Shown piece by piece: positions 24,572 through 33,446 of a DNA stretch of 64,000 nucleotides. The translations under genes and the position numbers were made by a program. The stretch is taken from contig NZ_SLWN01000007.1 in NCBI RefSeq assembly GCF_004342025.1, positions 401,709-465,708 of the forward strand, written 5' to 3'. This DNA is from Kribbella steppae. GTDB taxonomy: Bacteria > Actinomycetota > Actinomycetes > Propionibacteriales > Kribbellaceae. Below the pieces are notes generated by a model. That model made no database searches and was not told the DNA's origin. It was given only the letters and a program-made list of their open reading frames with translations. The first letter of the stretch is position 1; every line of letters starts with the position of its first letter.

Positions 24572-25715
24572 GCGTCTCGACCCAGCCGGCCACGATCGGC
24601 AACCGCGATTCCCGCAGTACGGCGACGAACCCGAACGGCCGGTCCAGCGTCACCTCGAGCCGCCTGGCCTGCTGGGTCGGCATCGCGGTGCGCATCAGCC
24701 CCACCGCAGTCACCGCCGCGGCCTCGAACCCGGTCGCGAAGAACCGAGCCAGCACCTTTTGCTTCGCCTGCCCGACGGCGAGCGTCGCCGGGCTGATCGC
24801 GCTGAAGTGACCGTGCGCGCCGGGGTCCCTGCTCACAGCACTCAACCCGAACAGGTCAGGCGAGGCCATCAGGTCGTGCTCGGCCTCCACGTTGAACGAC
24901 GGCAGCGACAGCTTCAGGTCCGGCCTCGGCGCCGTGGTCTGCCCGATCGTCACCCCAGGCGCCACCTCGACCCCGGGCTCCCCCTGATCGATCAGCCGAC
25001 TCCCCGGGACGCCTTCGCCCTGCGCCCCCAGAAGAGCAGTCAGTACGTCGGCCTGGGCTGCCTCGGGCCGCCCGATGCCAAGCAGTACGTCGACATCCGC
25101 ATCGCCGGCCACGGTGATCACGGTCAGGTCGTCGTACCGCCGTACAGCGTCCAACTCGCCGTCGACCCGCTCCAGCCAGTGCCACGAGCCGCCGGACCAC
25201 GGACCGTCGTAGAAGCGCCGGACCAGTTCCTTGAACGGCGTGACCCAGGTCGTTCGCAGCGACAGCGCTGACGCGAGCACCAGCATCAGGTCGGGGGTGA
25301 CCTCGATCGGCATCTCGCGGATTAGGTCGTTGGTGTGCTCGGCGGCCCAGGCATCGAGTTTCGGCTTGTCGACGGACGCGTCACCGGTCAGCTTGCCGAC
25401 CAGCGGCGCCGGCATCACGCTGTCGAACGACTCGGCCAGCTTCAACTGCTCGCTCACCCAGACGCCCAGCGCCGCGTGCAGATCGTCCGAACCGTCGATC
25501 GCCTGGATCAGCGCGAGCGCCTGTCCAGCCCCCTTGTCCGCGGTGACTGCGGCAGCCTCCGCGAGCTCGGCTCGACCGGGTTCGTCAGCGGCCGTAGCGA
25601 GGATCGCGAGCAGCGGCCAGAGGCCGAGTCCCGACACCACGGTGTTGCCCGCCGGCAGGCTGCGGGCCCAGCGGGCGGTGAGGTCGTTGACTGCGCGCAC
25701 CACGTCGGCATCCAT
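24552..25715 (-). CDS. Serpin-like protease inhibitor, cytosolic (copy 1)
   Basis: The 387-residue protein aligns with serpins through NTVVSGLGLWPLLAILATAA near the N-terminus (where the family has NxxxSPxSxxxAL), a central strand series, the hinge TGFEAAAVTAVG and the end LDRPFGFVAVLRESRLPIVAGWV (family: DRPFxFxIRxxxTGxxLFxG). The hinge residues are small, as in inhibitory serpins. No signal peptide is visible, so it is likely intracellular. ATG 25715 is chosen by family length. It is a paralogue of 27704-28801. Confidence 0.75.
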   Translation of the reverse strand: MDADVVRAVNDLTARWARSLPAGNTVVSGLGLWPLLAILATAADEPGRAELAEAAAVTADKGAGQALALIQAIDGSDDLHAALGVWVSEQLKLAESFDSVMPAPLVGKLTGDASVDKPKLDAWAAEHTNDLIREMPIEVTPDLMLVLASALSLRTTWVTPFKELVRRFYDGPWSGGSWHWLERVDGELDAVRRYDDLTVITVAGDADVDVLLGIGRPEAAQADVLTALLGAQGEGVPGSRLIDQGEPGVEVAPGVTIGQTTAPRPDLKLSLPSFNVEAEHDLMASPDLFGLSAVSRDPGAHGHFSAISPATLAVGQAKQKVLARFFATGFEAAAVTAVGLMRTAMPTQQARRLEVTLDRPFGFVAVLRESRLPIVAGWVETPTEPGD

Positions 25716-25816
25716 ACGTCCACCCTGCCACGTCGCTGGTCGAGCCGAGCGGGGTGCGGACGCCCAGGCCATCACAATCACCCGAGGGCGGAGCGCCCCC
25801 GCCTGCGCCCGCGGCG

Positions 25817-25900
25817 GACCGTCGATTGTGATGGTCTGGCAGTCCGCGAATATTCGCGGGCCGTCGATTGTGATGGCCTGGCGGTCCGCGAATATTCGCC
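25817..25900. repeat. Two 42-bp tandem repeats with CGCGAATATTCGC palindromes
   Basis: Copies at about 25817-25858 and 25859-25900 share GTCGATTGTGATGG, CTGGC and GTCCGCGAATATTCGC. An inverted copy of the first part (CCAGGCCATCACAATC, about 25765-25780) lies 40 bp before them. The block is directly before the permease gene and after the start of serpin 1. It could be a multi-site operator or leftover of a repeat element. Confidence 0.75.
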
Positions 25901-25977
25901 GGAATGACGCTGATTTTCATTTCACGGGTGCGGTGAGTCCTCGTTCAGACGCTCTGCGTTGTGTCAGGATGCCGCCC

Positions 25978-27003
25978 ATGACGGCCAACCCGACCGCCCC
26001 ACCACCTGTCGATTCCCCGCCACCCGACGCGGAGGAGAAGGAGTCGGCCGGATCGTCGATCGCGTTCACCGCGACCCTGATCCTGCTGGTCGGGCTGGCG
26101 CTGTTCGGGCGGAGGATCTTCGCCGGTGCGTTCACCGACGACGGGATCCGGACCTGGGCGACGATGTTCGTCGGCGTCACGGTCCAGGCGATGCCGTTCC
26201 TGGTCCTCGGCGTACTGCTGTCGGCCGCGCTCACCGCGTTCATCCCGGCGTCCTTCTTCGCGAAGGCGCTGCCCAAGCACCCGGCCCTCGCCGTACCGGT
26301 CGCCAGCGCCTCAGGCGTCATCCTGCCCGGCTGTGAGTGCGCGTCGGTGCCCGTGTCGGCTGCTTTGATGAACCGCGGTGTCACCCCGGCCGCGGCGCTC
26401 GCGTTCCTGCTGTCCGCGCCGGCGATCAACCCGGTCGTCCTAGCGTCGACCGCGGTCGCGTTCCCGGGGCAACCGAAGGTGGTGGTCGCCCGGGCTGTCA
26501 CCTCGCTCGGGGTGTCGATGGTCCTCGGCTGGTTGTTCCTGGCGACCGGCAAGGGCGCTTCGTGGCTGCGGATGCCGAAGAACCGGCACGCGGAGGGCGC
26601 CGGCAAGTTCGACGTGTTCCGGTCCTCGATGCTGCACGACTTCCTGCACGCCGGCGGGTTCCTGGTCATCGGCGCAGCTGCGGCAGCCACGCTGAACGTC
26701 GTCGTACCGCGCAGTTGGCTCGACCACGTGGCCGGCAACCTGCTCCTTTCGGTACTGATTCTGGGGCTGCTCGCCGTACTGCTGGCGATCTGTTCCGAGG
26801 CGGACGCGTTCGTGGCGGCCAGCCTGACCCAGTTCTCGCTGACCGCACGGCTCGCGTTCATGGTGGTCGGGCCGATTGTGGACGTGAAGCTGATCGCGCT
26901 GCAGACCGGGACGTTCGGTCCGAAGTTCGCTGTCCGATTCGCACCGGCCACCTTCGTGGTCGCGATCCTGGCCAGTCTCCTCGTCGGATGGTGGTTGTTG
27001 TGA
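25978..27003 (+). CDS. YraQ/UPF0718-type permease
   Basis: The 341-residue protein has about eight membrane helices. The family's central motif LPGCECASVPVSAALMNRGVTPAAALAFLLSAPAINPVVL is spread over about 115-154, and the second half mirrors the first with ICSEADAFVAASL. A proline-rich tail precedes helix 1. The conserved Cys pair suggests a metal or redox role, but the substrate is unknown. ATG 25978 is chosen; 25969 is possible. The next gene overlaps it by 4 bp. Confidence 0.8.
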   Translation: MTANPTAPPPVDSPPPDAEEKESAGSSIAFTATLILLVGLALFGRRIFAGAFTDDGIRTWATMFVGVTVQAMPFLVLGVLLSAALTAFIPASFFAKALPKHPALAVPVASASGVILPGCECASVPVSAALMNRGVTPAAALAFLLSAPAINPVVLASTAVAFPGQPKVVVARAVTSLGVSMVLGWLFLATGKGASWLRMPKNRHAEGAGKFDVFRSSMLHDFLHAGGFLVIGAAAAATLNVVVPRSWLDHVAGNLLLSVLILGLLAVLLAICSEADAFVAASLTQFSLTARLAFMVVGPIVDVKLIALQTGTFGPKFAVRFAPATFVVAILASLLVGWWLL

Positions 27004-27713
27004 GGCGCAACGTCGCTGGTCTGGTGGTTGTGTTCGTCGGGGCCGCGGTGGTGCAGCTCGCGACCTCGAACACCTATCTGCGGTACGTGAAACCCGGGAT
27101 GCGCTGGATGCTGCTCGCGGCCGGGCTGATCCTGATCGCGCTCGCGGTCTTCGACGTACTCGCGGACACGCGCAAGAAGCCGGCCGCTGAGCATGCGGAC
27201 GACGGCCACGGACACCACGGTCTACCGCGGGCCGCGTGGCTGCTGCTGATCCCGATCTTCGCGCTGCTCGTCGTCGACCCGCCCGCGCTCGGCGCCGACG
27301 CGGCGCAGAGGCAGTCCCCGGTGGCGGCCAAACCGGCCGATCCGAAGAGCAACTCCTGGCTCTCCAACAACTCTCAGGGCGACGCCCCGGTGGCGCTGGC
27401 CGTCCGGGACTACTCCGTCTGGGCAGTCTGGGAGAAGGAGAGCATGAAGGGCCGCGCATTCCAGCTGACCGGCTTCGTCACGCCGGCGAAGAACGGCACC
27501 TGGTACGTGACCCGCATCGGCCTGACCTGCTGCGTCGCCGACGGTACGGCGTTCATGGTCGAGGCCCGCGGCCAGGCCGCCCCGCCGAAGAACCAGTGGG
27601 TCACCGTCACCGGCCAATGGGCAGAGCCGACCAAGCGCACCGACGGCGACGTCGCCGCCCTCACCGTCGAAACGGTCAAGCCGGTCCCCGCGCCCGCGAA
27701 CCCCTACGAGTAG
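27000..27713 (+). CDS. TIGR03943-family membrane protein
   Basis: The 237-residue protein has two or three N-terminal helices (VAGLVVVFVGAAVVQLAT and GMRWMLLAAGLILIALAVF), a His-rich segment DDGHGHHG at about 63-70 and a C-terminal domain with TRIGLTCCVADGTAFMVEA. This partner of YraQ-like permeases is a known two-gene pair. GTG 27000 overlaps the permease stop (GTGA), so they are co-translated; ATG 26988 is an alternative. The His and Cys motifs fit metal handling, which is inference. Confidence 0.8.
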   Translation: MRRNVAGLVVVFVGAAVVQLATSNTYLRYVKPGMRWMLLAAGLILIALAVFDVLADTRKKPAAEHADDGHGHHGLPRAAWLLLIPIFALLVVDPPALGADAAQRQSPVAAKPADPKSNSWLSNNSQGDAPVALAVRDYSVWAVWEKESMKGRAFQLTGFVTPAKNGTWYVTRIGLTCCVADGTAFMVEARGQAAPPKNQWVTVTGQWAEPTKRTDGDVAALTVETVKPVPAPANPYE

Positions 27714-28801
27714 TTCACCCAGCCGGCGACCACAGGAATGCCGGTCGGCCGATGGACGGCGATGAAGCCGAAGGGCTGGTCCAGCGAGACCTTCAGCGCC
27801 TTCCCGCCCGGCATCGGCGCGGACCCGGCCACCATCGCCATCGCGGTCACCGCGGCCGCCTCGAACCCGGTCGCGGAGAACCGCGCCATCACCGCCTGCT
27901 TGGCCTGACCCACCGCGAGCGGGAACGGACTCAGACCGGGGAAGTGCCCACGACTCTTGTCCGTCGCCGAGTCCAGCCCGAACACCTCGGGATGCTCGAG
28001 CAGGTCGTGTTCCGCGTCGATCTCGAAGTACGGCATCGACAACATCACCGTCGGCACCGGCGACATCGACTCGATCACCTCGACGGCTGGTGCCGGCTTC
28101 TCACTCGAGAACAACCGCTTCCACCGTGAGGACGAGGCACCGGCAAGCAGTTCGGCACCGGTCACCCCGTCACCACCCAACTCAAGAGCAGCAGCCAGTA
28201 CGGCGCCACGCCCCTGACCGGGCTCACCCGCGATCAGGCGTACGTCGAACTCCCCTGTGCCGACGACTGTCACCACAGTCAGCGGACCGGTCGGACCGTC
28301 GTACACACGCACGCTCTCGAGGTCGTGGTCGGCACGACTGAGCCAACGCCGCTCACCACGCGGGTACTCGTTGAAGGGCAGCGCCCACTTGGTCTTCAGC
28401 GCCAACGCGGACGCGAGTACCAGCTGCACGTCGTCGTTCAGGGTGATCGGCATCCGCTTGATTAGACCGTCGGTCTGCTCGACCACCCAGGCATCGAGGG
28501 CCGCCTGATCCGTCAGCTGTCCGCGGACCTCCGGCGGCAACAACCGGTCCACACCGGGTTGCAGCGGGACTTCCGGGCTGGTCCACAGTCCGAGGGCCAT
28601 CCGGAGTTCGGGCGTCTGCAGGAGTCCGTCGTACGGGCCTCCGGCTGCTTCGGTGAGCTCGGTACGCGCCGGGCCGTCGGCCAGCACCGCGAGGAGTGCG
28701 AGCAGCGGCCGGACCCCGAGTCCGGAGACGACAGTGGTGTCCTCGCCGGAGAGGTTCTCGATCCAGCGAGCGGTCAGCCGACTGACTTGGTGAGCGTCCA
28801 C
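27704..28801 (-). CDS. Serpin-like protease inhibitor, cytosolic (copy 2)
   Basis: The 365-residue protein is the paralogue of 24552-25715: TTVVSGLGVRPLLALLAVLAD at the start, LNDDVQLVLASALALKTKWALPF in the middle, hinge SATGFEAAAVTAMAMVAG and C-terminus LDQPFGFIAVHRPTGIPVVAGWV. Both genes point the same way and bracket the YraQ/TIGR03943 pair. It also lacks a signal peptide. Its last 10 bp overlap the convergent TIGR03943 gene. The reactive-centre residues differ between copies, so they may target different proteases. Confidence 0.75.
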   Translation of the reverse strand: MDAHQVSRLTARWIENLSGEDTTVVSGLGVRPLLALLAVLADGPARTELTEAAGGPYDGLLQTPELRMALGLWTSPEVPLQPGVDRLLPPEVRGQLTDQAALDAWVVEQTDGLIKRMPITLNDDVQLVLASALALKTKWALPFNEYPRGERRWLSRADHDLESVRVYDGPTGPLTVVTVVGTGEFDVRLIAGEPGQGRGAVLAAALELGGDGVTGAELLAGASSSRWKRLFSSEKPAPAVEVIESMSPVPTVMLSMPYFEIDAEHDLLEHPEVFGLDSATDKSRGHFPGLSPFPLAVGQAKQAVMARFSATGFEAAAVTAMAMVAGSAPMPGGKALKVSLDQPFGFIAVHRPTGIPVVAGWVNYS

Positions 28802-28834
28802 TCACACATCCTCGCCTATCGCCGTTCAATCACC

Positions 28835-29479
28835 GTGAAGCGAACTGTTGAACCCAAGGTCCTCTATTTCGGTACGCCGGTCGTCCTGATCAGCTCCCGC
28901 AATCCGGACGGCAGCACGAACCTCGGCCCGATGTCGTCCGCCTGGTGGCTCGGATACACCGCGATGCTCGGGATGGGCACCAGCGCCCAGACGGTCAAGA
29001 ACCTCACCGAGCGCCCGGACTGCATCCTCAACCTGGTCGATCCCGCCATTGTCGCCGCACTCGACCGGATCGCCCTATTGACCGGGTCGGAGGAGATGTC
29101 CGACTCCAAGCGCGCCCGCGGCTACCGCTACGAGCCGGACAAGTTCGCCGCCGCCGGACTGACCCGCGAGCCGGGTGAACTGGTCGACGTCGACGCGGTC
29201 CAGGAGAGCCCGATCAACCTCGAGGGCCGGATCGAGGCGATCCACGACATCGGCGGACCGGATTCCCACCTGTGCGCGTTGGAGATGAAGGTCTCGCGGG
29301 TGCACGTCCGTGAGGACCTGCTGATGAGCAACGACCGCTACATCGATCCGCTGCAGTGGGATCCGCTGATCATGAAGTTCACCGAGTACTTCGCCGGCGG
29401 CGCACCGGCGTACGCGTCCTCGCTGGCCCGTGGCTGGCAGATGCCGCCGATGCCGCTGCCGGTCGGGTCAGACAGCTGA
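28835..29479 (+). CDS. Flavin reductase-like FMN-binding protein
   Basis: The 214-residue protein has the split-barrel flavin reductase pattern: YFGTPVVLISSRNPDGSTNLGPMSSAWWLGYTAMLGMG at about 11-48, then a helix TVKNLTERPDCILNLV and IEAIHDIGGPDSHLCALEMKV. GTG 28835 is used as start; the frame is open further upstream. It starts 33 bp after the divergent serpin 2 start. Its last 12 bp overlap the convergent EamA gene. Partner enzyme unknown. Confidence 0.75.
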   Translation: MKRTVEPKVLYFGTPVVLISSRNPDGSTNLGPMSSAWWLGYTAMLGMGTSAQTVKNLTERPDCILNLVDPAIVAALDRIALLTGSEEMSDSKRARGYRYEPDKFAAAGLTREPGELVDVDAVQESPINLEGRIEAIHDIGGPDSHLCALEMKVSRVHVREDLLMSNDRYIDPLQWDPLIMKFTEYFAGGAPAYASSLARGWQMPPMPLPVGSDS

Positions 29480-30373
29480 CTTGCTGAGGATCTGCTCGCC
29501 GGACTCCGTTGTACGCGGGGTCCGGCGACGGATCACCGTGCAGGCCATCCCGCCGATGATCAGGACCGCGGCAATGGCCTGCTGAAGGCCGATCGTCTCG
29601 CCGCGCAGCAGCCAGGCCGCACCCATGCCGACGACGGGGACCAGCAGCGAGAAGGGTGCCACGGTGCTGGCGTCGTACTGACGCAGCAGGTAACCCCACA
29701 CGCCGAAACCGAACAGCGTCGCGACGAACGCCAGGTAACCGAGGGCGCCGACCCCGGTCAGGTCGATCCCGCGCAGTGCCTCCAGGCCCGCTCGCGGTCC
29801 TTCGATGAGCAGCGACAGAAGCAGCAGCGGTACGACGGCCACCGCGCTGACCCAGATCATGAAGCGCAACGTGTCCTGCGGTTTCGCGTGCCGGGTCACA
29901 GTGTTCGATACGCCCCAGAACGCGCCCGCGGCGATGACCAGGGACAGTGCGCCGAGCGGGGCCGAGAGGCCGCGATCCAGCATGATGAGCACCATCCCGG
30001 CGCAGGCGATCAGGATGCCGATCACCTGGGTGCTGCGCGGCCGCTCGCGCAGTACGACGATCGCGAACAGGACCGTGAAGACCACCTGACTCTGCAGCAC
30101 CAGCGAGGACAGGCCGGCCGGGACGCCACGATCCATCGCGATGAACAGCAGGCCGAACTTGGCCACCCCGAGCGCCAGCCCGACCGCGATCACGTACCGC
30201 CAGGCGACCCGCGGCCGGCCGAGGATGAAGATCGCCGGAACCGCGGCGAGGAGGAATCGCAGCGCGGAGAACAGCAGCGGCGGGAAGTCCTCCAGGCCGA
30301 CCTCGATGACGACGAAGTTCACGCCCCAGGCGACGACGACAGCGAGCGCGAGCAACAGGTCACGAGGCTTCAT
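29468..30373 (-). CDS. EamA/DMT-family exporter
   Basis: The 301-residue protein has ten membrane helices in two EamA repeats: LLLALAVVVAWGVNFVVIEVGL at the start and GALSLVIAAGAFWGVSNTVTRH at about 145-166 beginning the second. This resembles RhaT/YdeD amino-acid or metabolite exporters. It is divergent from the LysR gene, a common arrangement for efflux genes under LysR control. The substrate is unknown. Confidence 0.85.
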   Translation of the reverse strand: MKPRDLLLALAVVVAWGVNFVVIEVGLEDFPPLLFSALRFLLAAVPAIFILGRPRVAWRYVIAVGLALGVAKFGLLFIAMDRGVPAGLSSLVLQSQVVFTVLFAIVVLRERPRSTQVIGILIACAGMVLIMLDRGLSAPLGALSLVIAAGAFWGVSNTVTRHAKPQDTLRFMIWVSAVAVVPLLLLSLLIEGPRAGLEALRGIDLTGVGALGYLAFVATLFGFGVWGYLLRQYDASTVAPFSLLVPVVGMGAAWLLRGETIGLQQAIAAVLIIGGMACTVIRRRTPRTTESGEQILSKSAV

Positions 30374-30446
30374 ACGGTCCAGTCTGGGCGGGGCTACACT
30401 TAAGGACCAGCACTGATTGCTACCGTCTTCGATGTAGGAGTGCTAC

Positions 30447-31355
30447 ATGATCGATCTCGGCCGGCTCCGCGCCCTGCACGCCGTCTCGCTCTACGGGTCG
30501 GTGAACCGCGCCGCCGAAGTGCTCGGCTACACGCCGTCGGCGGTGTCGCAGCAGCTGGCCAAGCTGGAGCGCGAGACCCGCACAGTCCTGGTCGAGCGGC
30601 GTGGGCGCGGGATCGTGCTGACCGACGCCGCGCAGCAGTTGGCAGCGACGGCATCCCGGGTCCTGGAGCTGGTCGAGGACGCCGAACTGACACTTGAGGA
30701 ACAGCGCGGCCGAGCAATCGGGACCTTGGTGGTGGCCGCTTTCCCGACCGCGGCCCGAGGTCTGCTGCCGAGCGTGCTGTCGCGCCTGATCGACGAGAAT
30801 CCTGGACTCGACGTCCGCGTCACCGAGATCGATCCGTTCGAAGCGGTTGCCGCGGTCAATCGTGGCGAGGTCCATGTCGCGGTCGTTCACGACTGGCACA
30901 ACACACCGCTCAGCCTGCCCGAGGGACTGTCCCGGGTGAAGCTCGGCTCCGATCCGGCCGACGTCCTCGTCCCGGCGACACATCGCCTGGCCGGCAAGGA
31001 GTTCGTCCGCGCCGAGGACCTGGTCGGCGAACGCTGGATCTGCCAGCCGGCCGGCTCGATCTGTCACGAGTGGCTGATCCGGACCATGCGCCGGGCCGGT
31101 GTCGAGCCGGACGTCGCCTACTCGGTCGCCGAGTACCAGACCCAGCTGGCGATGCTTGCCCGAGGCATCGGCATCGGACTGCTACCCCGGCTGGGCCGTG
31201 GACCGGTTCCCGACGAGGTGGTCGTCGTACCGCTGCAGCCGGCGCCGAGTCGTCGCCTGTACGCCGTCTGGCGGACGACAACCGCACGCCGGCCGGCGAT
31301 CGCCGTAACGCTGTCGACACTCAAGTCGGCCTGGTCGGATCGCGATACGGCATGA
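30447..31355 (+). CDS. LysR-family regulator
   Basis: The 302-residue protein has the LysR HTH: LRALHAVSLYGSVNRAAEVLGYTPSAVSQQLAKLERETRTVL (about 5-46), followed by a two-lobe effector domain. Start ATG 30447 lies at the end of the palindrome TGTAGGAGTGCTACA (30433-30447), which also contains the ribosome-binding site GGAG, so folding or binding there would limit translation. The divergent EamA exporter is the likely target. Confidence 0.85.
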   Translation: MIDLGRLRALHAVSLYGSVNRAAEVLGYTPSAVSQQLAKLERETRTVLVERRGRGIVLTDAAQQLAATASRVLELVEDAELTLEEQRGRAIGTLVVAAFPTAARGLLPSVLSRLIDENPGLDVRVTEIDPFEAVAAVNRGEVHVAVVHDWHNTPLSLPEGLSRVKLGSDPADVLVPATHRLAGKEFVRAEDLVGERWICQPAGSICHEWLIRTMRRAGVEPDVAYSVAEYQTQLAMLARGIGIGLLPRLGRGPVPDEVVVVPLQPAPSRRLYAVWRTTTARRPAIAVTLSTLKSAWSDRDTA

Positions 31356-31422
31356 TCGAGTGTGATCACATCACGCGACCGGTTGACAGCGTTCCGCACG
31401 GTCGCTAAGTTCCGATGAACTA

Positions 31423-31439
31423 TTAGGAAACCTTCCTAA
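31423..31439. promoter_or_regulatory. Palindromic operator before the GH5 gene
   Basis: TTAGGAAACCTTCCTAA has perfect 7-bp arms and a 3-bp centre, 55 bp before ATG 31495. Motifs of the form TTAGGAAA-N-TTTCCTAA recur before secreted glycoside hydrolases in actinomycetes, as I recall them. No regulator gene adjoins it, so the binder is encoded elsewhere. Confidence 0.55.
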
Positions 31440-31494
31440 CCATCACAGGCAGTCCCCAACTTCGTCCCCGCCCCGACGCAGTAGGAGGCAGTTC

Positions 31495-33420
31495 ATGATC
31501 CGCTCCCTGGCGGCCGGCATTCTGCTGGCCGCGGCCACCCTCGTCCCCACCCAAGCATCCGCGGCCCCGGTCGTGCCGGATGCCACCGCCGCCGACACCC
31601 CGGTCTCGATCAACGGGCAGCTGCACGTCTGCGGCACCAAGCTCTGCAACCAGTACAACCAGCCGATCCAGCTACGCGGGATGAGTACGCACGGCATCCA
31701 GTGGTACTCCCAGTGCATCAAGACCGCCTCGCTCGACGCGCTGGCCACCGACTGGAACGCCGACATCCTGCGCATCTCGCTGTACGTGCAGGAAGGCGGC
31801 TACGAGACCGACCCGCGCAGGTTCACCGACATGGTGCACAACTACATCGAGGAGGCGACCCGGCGTGGCATGTACGCGCTGGTCGACTGGCACCAACTCG
31901 ACCCCGGCGACCCGAACTACAACCTGTCCCGGGCCAAGACGTTCTTCACCGAGATCGCCGACCGGCACAAGGACAAGAACAACATCATCTACGACATCGC
32001 CAACGAGCCGAACAACGTCAGCTGGGCCGGCATCAAGTCGTACGCCGAGCAGATGGTGCCGGTGATCCGGGCCAAGGACCCCGACGGCGTCATCTTCGTC
32101 GGCACCCACGGCTGGGCCTCACTCGGCGTCTCCGACGGCCGGAGCGAATCCGACATCGTCAACGATCCGGTGAACGCGTCGAACCTGATGTACACGTTCC
32201 ACTTCTACGCGGCCTCGCACAAACAGGAGTACCTCGACGCACTGTCGCGGGCCGCGGACAAGATCCCGCTGTTCGTCACCGAGTTCGGCACCCAGACCTA
32301 CACCGGTGACGGCGGCAACGACTTCACCTGGTCGCAGAAGTACCTGGACTTCCTGGCCAGCAAGAAGATCGGTTGGACCAACTGGAACTTCTCCGACGAC
32401 TTCCGCAGCGGCGCGGTCTTCAAGGAGAACATCTGCTCGGGCAACACCTTCACCGGTACGTCGGTCCTGAAGGAGGCCGGCATCTGGGTCCGCGACCGGA
32501 TCCGCACCGCTGACGACTTCCCGACCGACGGTTCGGCTCCGGAGGCCACCATCAACGTCAGTACGGCGGCTCAACTGAAGTCGGCGCTGACGAGCGCCAA
32601 GCCCGGTGACACGATCAAGCTTGCCGACGGCACCTACACCGGCAACTTCAAGACCACGGTCTCCGGCACCTCGTCCGCACCGATCACGCTGACGGGTTCG
32701 GCGAACGCCGTACTGAAGTCCAGTGGCGGCTACGGCCTGCACCTCAACGGCTCGTCGTACTGGAACGTGCGCGGGGTCACCGTGACGGGTGGCCAGAAGG
32801 GCATGATGATCGACAGCGCCACGCGGGTCACGATCGACGGGGTCACCGTGCACGGACTCGCCATGGAGGGTGTGCACTTCCGCAACAGCAGCACGTACGG
32901 CGTGATCCGCAACTCGCGCATCTACGACACCGGCAACGACGCCCGCGGGATGGGCGAAGGGGTGTACGTCGGCAGTGCGGGCGGCACCTCGGACAAGTCG
33001 GACCACGTGCAGATCCTGGACAACCGGATCGGGCCGGACGTCGGCGGCGAGCCGATCGACCTGAAGGAGGGCACCACCGGCGGACGGGTGGCCGGGAACA
33101 CCTTCGACGGCCGCGGACTCACCGGCGCGAACTACGACGACAGCTGGATCGATGTCAAAGGCAACAACTATGTGATCGAGAACAACACCGGGAAGAACAC
33201 CACGAACAACGGGTTCGAGACGCACACCCAGCAGCCCGGCTGGGGCTGCGGGACGGTGTTCCGCGGGAACACCTCCGACCTGAACGGCGCGACCGGGAGT
33301 GGCCGGTACGCGTTCAACATCACCAACTACAACGCGTCCAGCTGCAAGGTCACCATCGACCGCAGCAACACCGTCACCGGCGGACGCGGACTGACCAACC
33401 CTGGGATCCCGGTCAGCTGA
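31495..33420 (+). CDS. Secreted GH5 cellulase fused to a right-handed beta-helix domain
   Basis: The 641-residue protein has a Sec signal (LAAGILLAAATLVPTQASA, cut after ASA), a GH5 catalytic domain (about 35-345) and a parallel beta-helix (about 350-640). The GH5 acid is Glu in IIYDIANEPNNVS and the nucleophile Glu in PLFVTEFGTQT; INGQLHVCGTKLCN and LRGMSTHGIQWYS match bacterial endoglucanases. The second part opens VSTAAQLKSALTSAKPGDTI, as in pectate-lyase/chondroitinase-B-like helices, and repeats NSRIYDTG and LDNRIG coils. AGGAGG precedes the start. The beta-helix may bind or cleave a second polysaccharide. Confidence 0.88.
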   Translation: MIRSLAAGILLAAATLVPTQASAAPVVPDATAADTPVSINGQLHVCGTKLCNQYNQPIQLRGMSTHGIQWYSQCIKTASLDALATDWNADILRISLYVQEGGYETDPRRFTDMVHNYIEEATRRGMYALVDWHQLDPGDPNYNLSRAKTFFTEIADRHKDKNNIIYDIANEPNNVSWAGIKSYAEQMVPVIRAKDPDGVIFVGTHGWASLGVSDGRSESDIVNDPVNASNLMYTFHFYAASHKQEYLDALSRAADKIPLFVTEFGTQTYTGDGGNDFTWSQKYLDFLASKKIGWTNWNFSDDFRSGAVFKENICSGNTFTGTSVLKEAGIWVRDRIRTADDFPTDGSAPEATINVSTAAQLKSALTSAKPGDTIKLADGTYTGNFKTTVSGTSSAPITLTGSANAVLKSSGGYGLHLNGSSYWNVRGVTVTGGQKGMMIDSATRVTIDGVTVHGLAMEGVHFRNSSTYGVIRNSRIYDTGNDARGMGEGVYVGSAGGTSDKSDHVQILDNRIGPDVGGEPIDLKEGTTGGRVAGNTFDGRGLTGANYDDSWIDVKGNNYVIENNTGKNTTNNGFETHTQQPGWGCGTVFRGNTSDLNGATGSGRYAFNITNYNASSCKVTIDRSNTVTGGRGLTNPGIPVS

Positions 33421-33442
33421 GCCGGAAAGGCTTCAGCTGACC
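33411..33442. terminator. Hairpin at the GH5 stop codon
   Basis: GGTCAGCTGA (33411-33420, which contains the stop TGA) pairs with TCAGCTGACC (33433-33442) around a 12-nt loop. It lies between the convergent GH5 and XRE genes, so it can end both transcripts. Confidence 0.6.
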
Positions 33443-33446
33443 GCCC

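Noticed and set aside
25741..25900. CRISPR-like array
   Set aside because: Only two copies, tandem without spacers and with palindromes.
25902..25925. Possible Zur box before the permease gene
   Set aside because: The reverse strand reads TGAAAATCAGCGTCA, but the second half matches the symmetric consensus at only four of seven positions.
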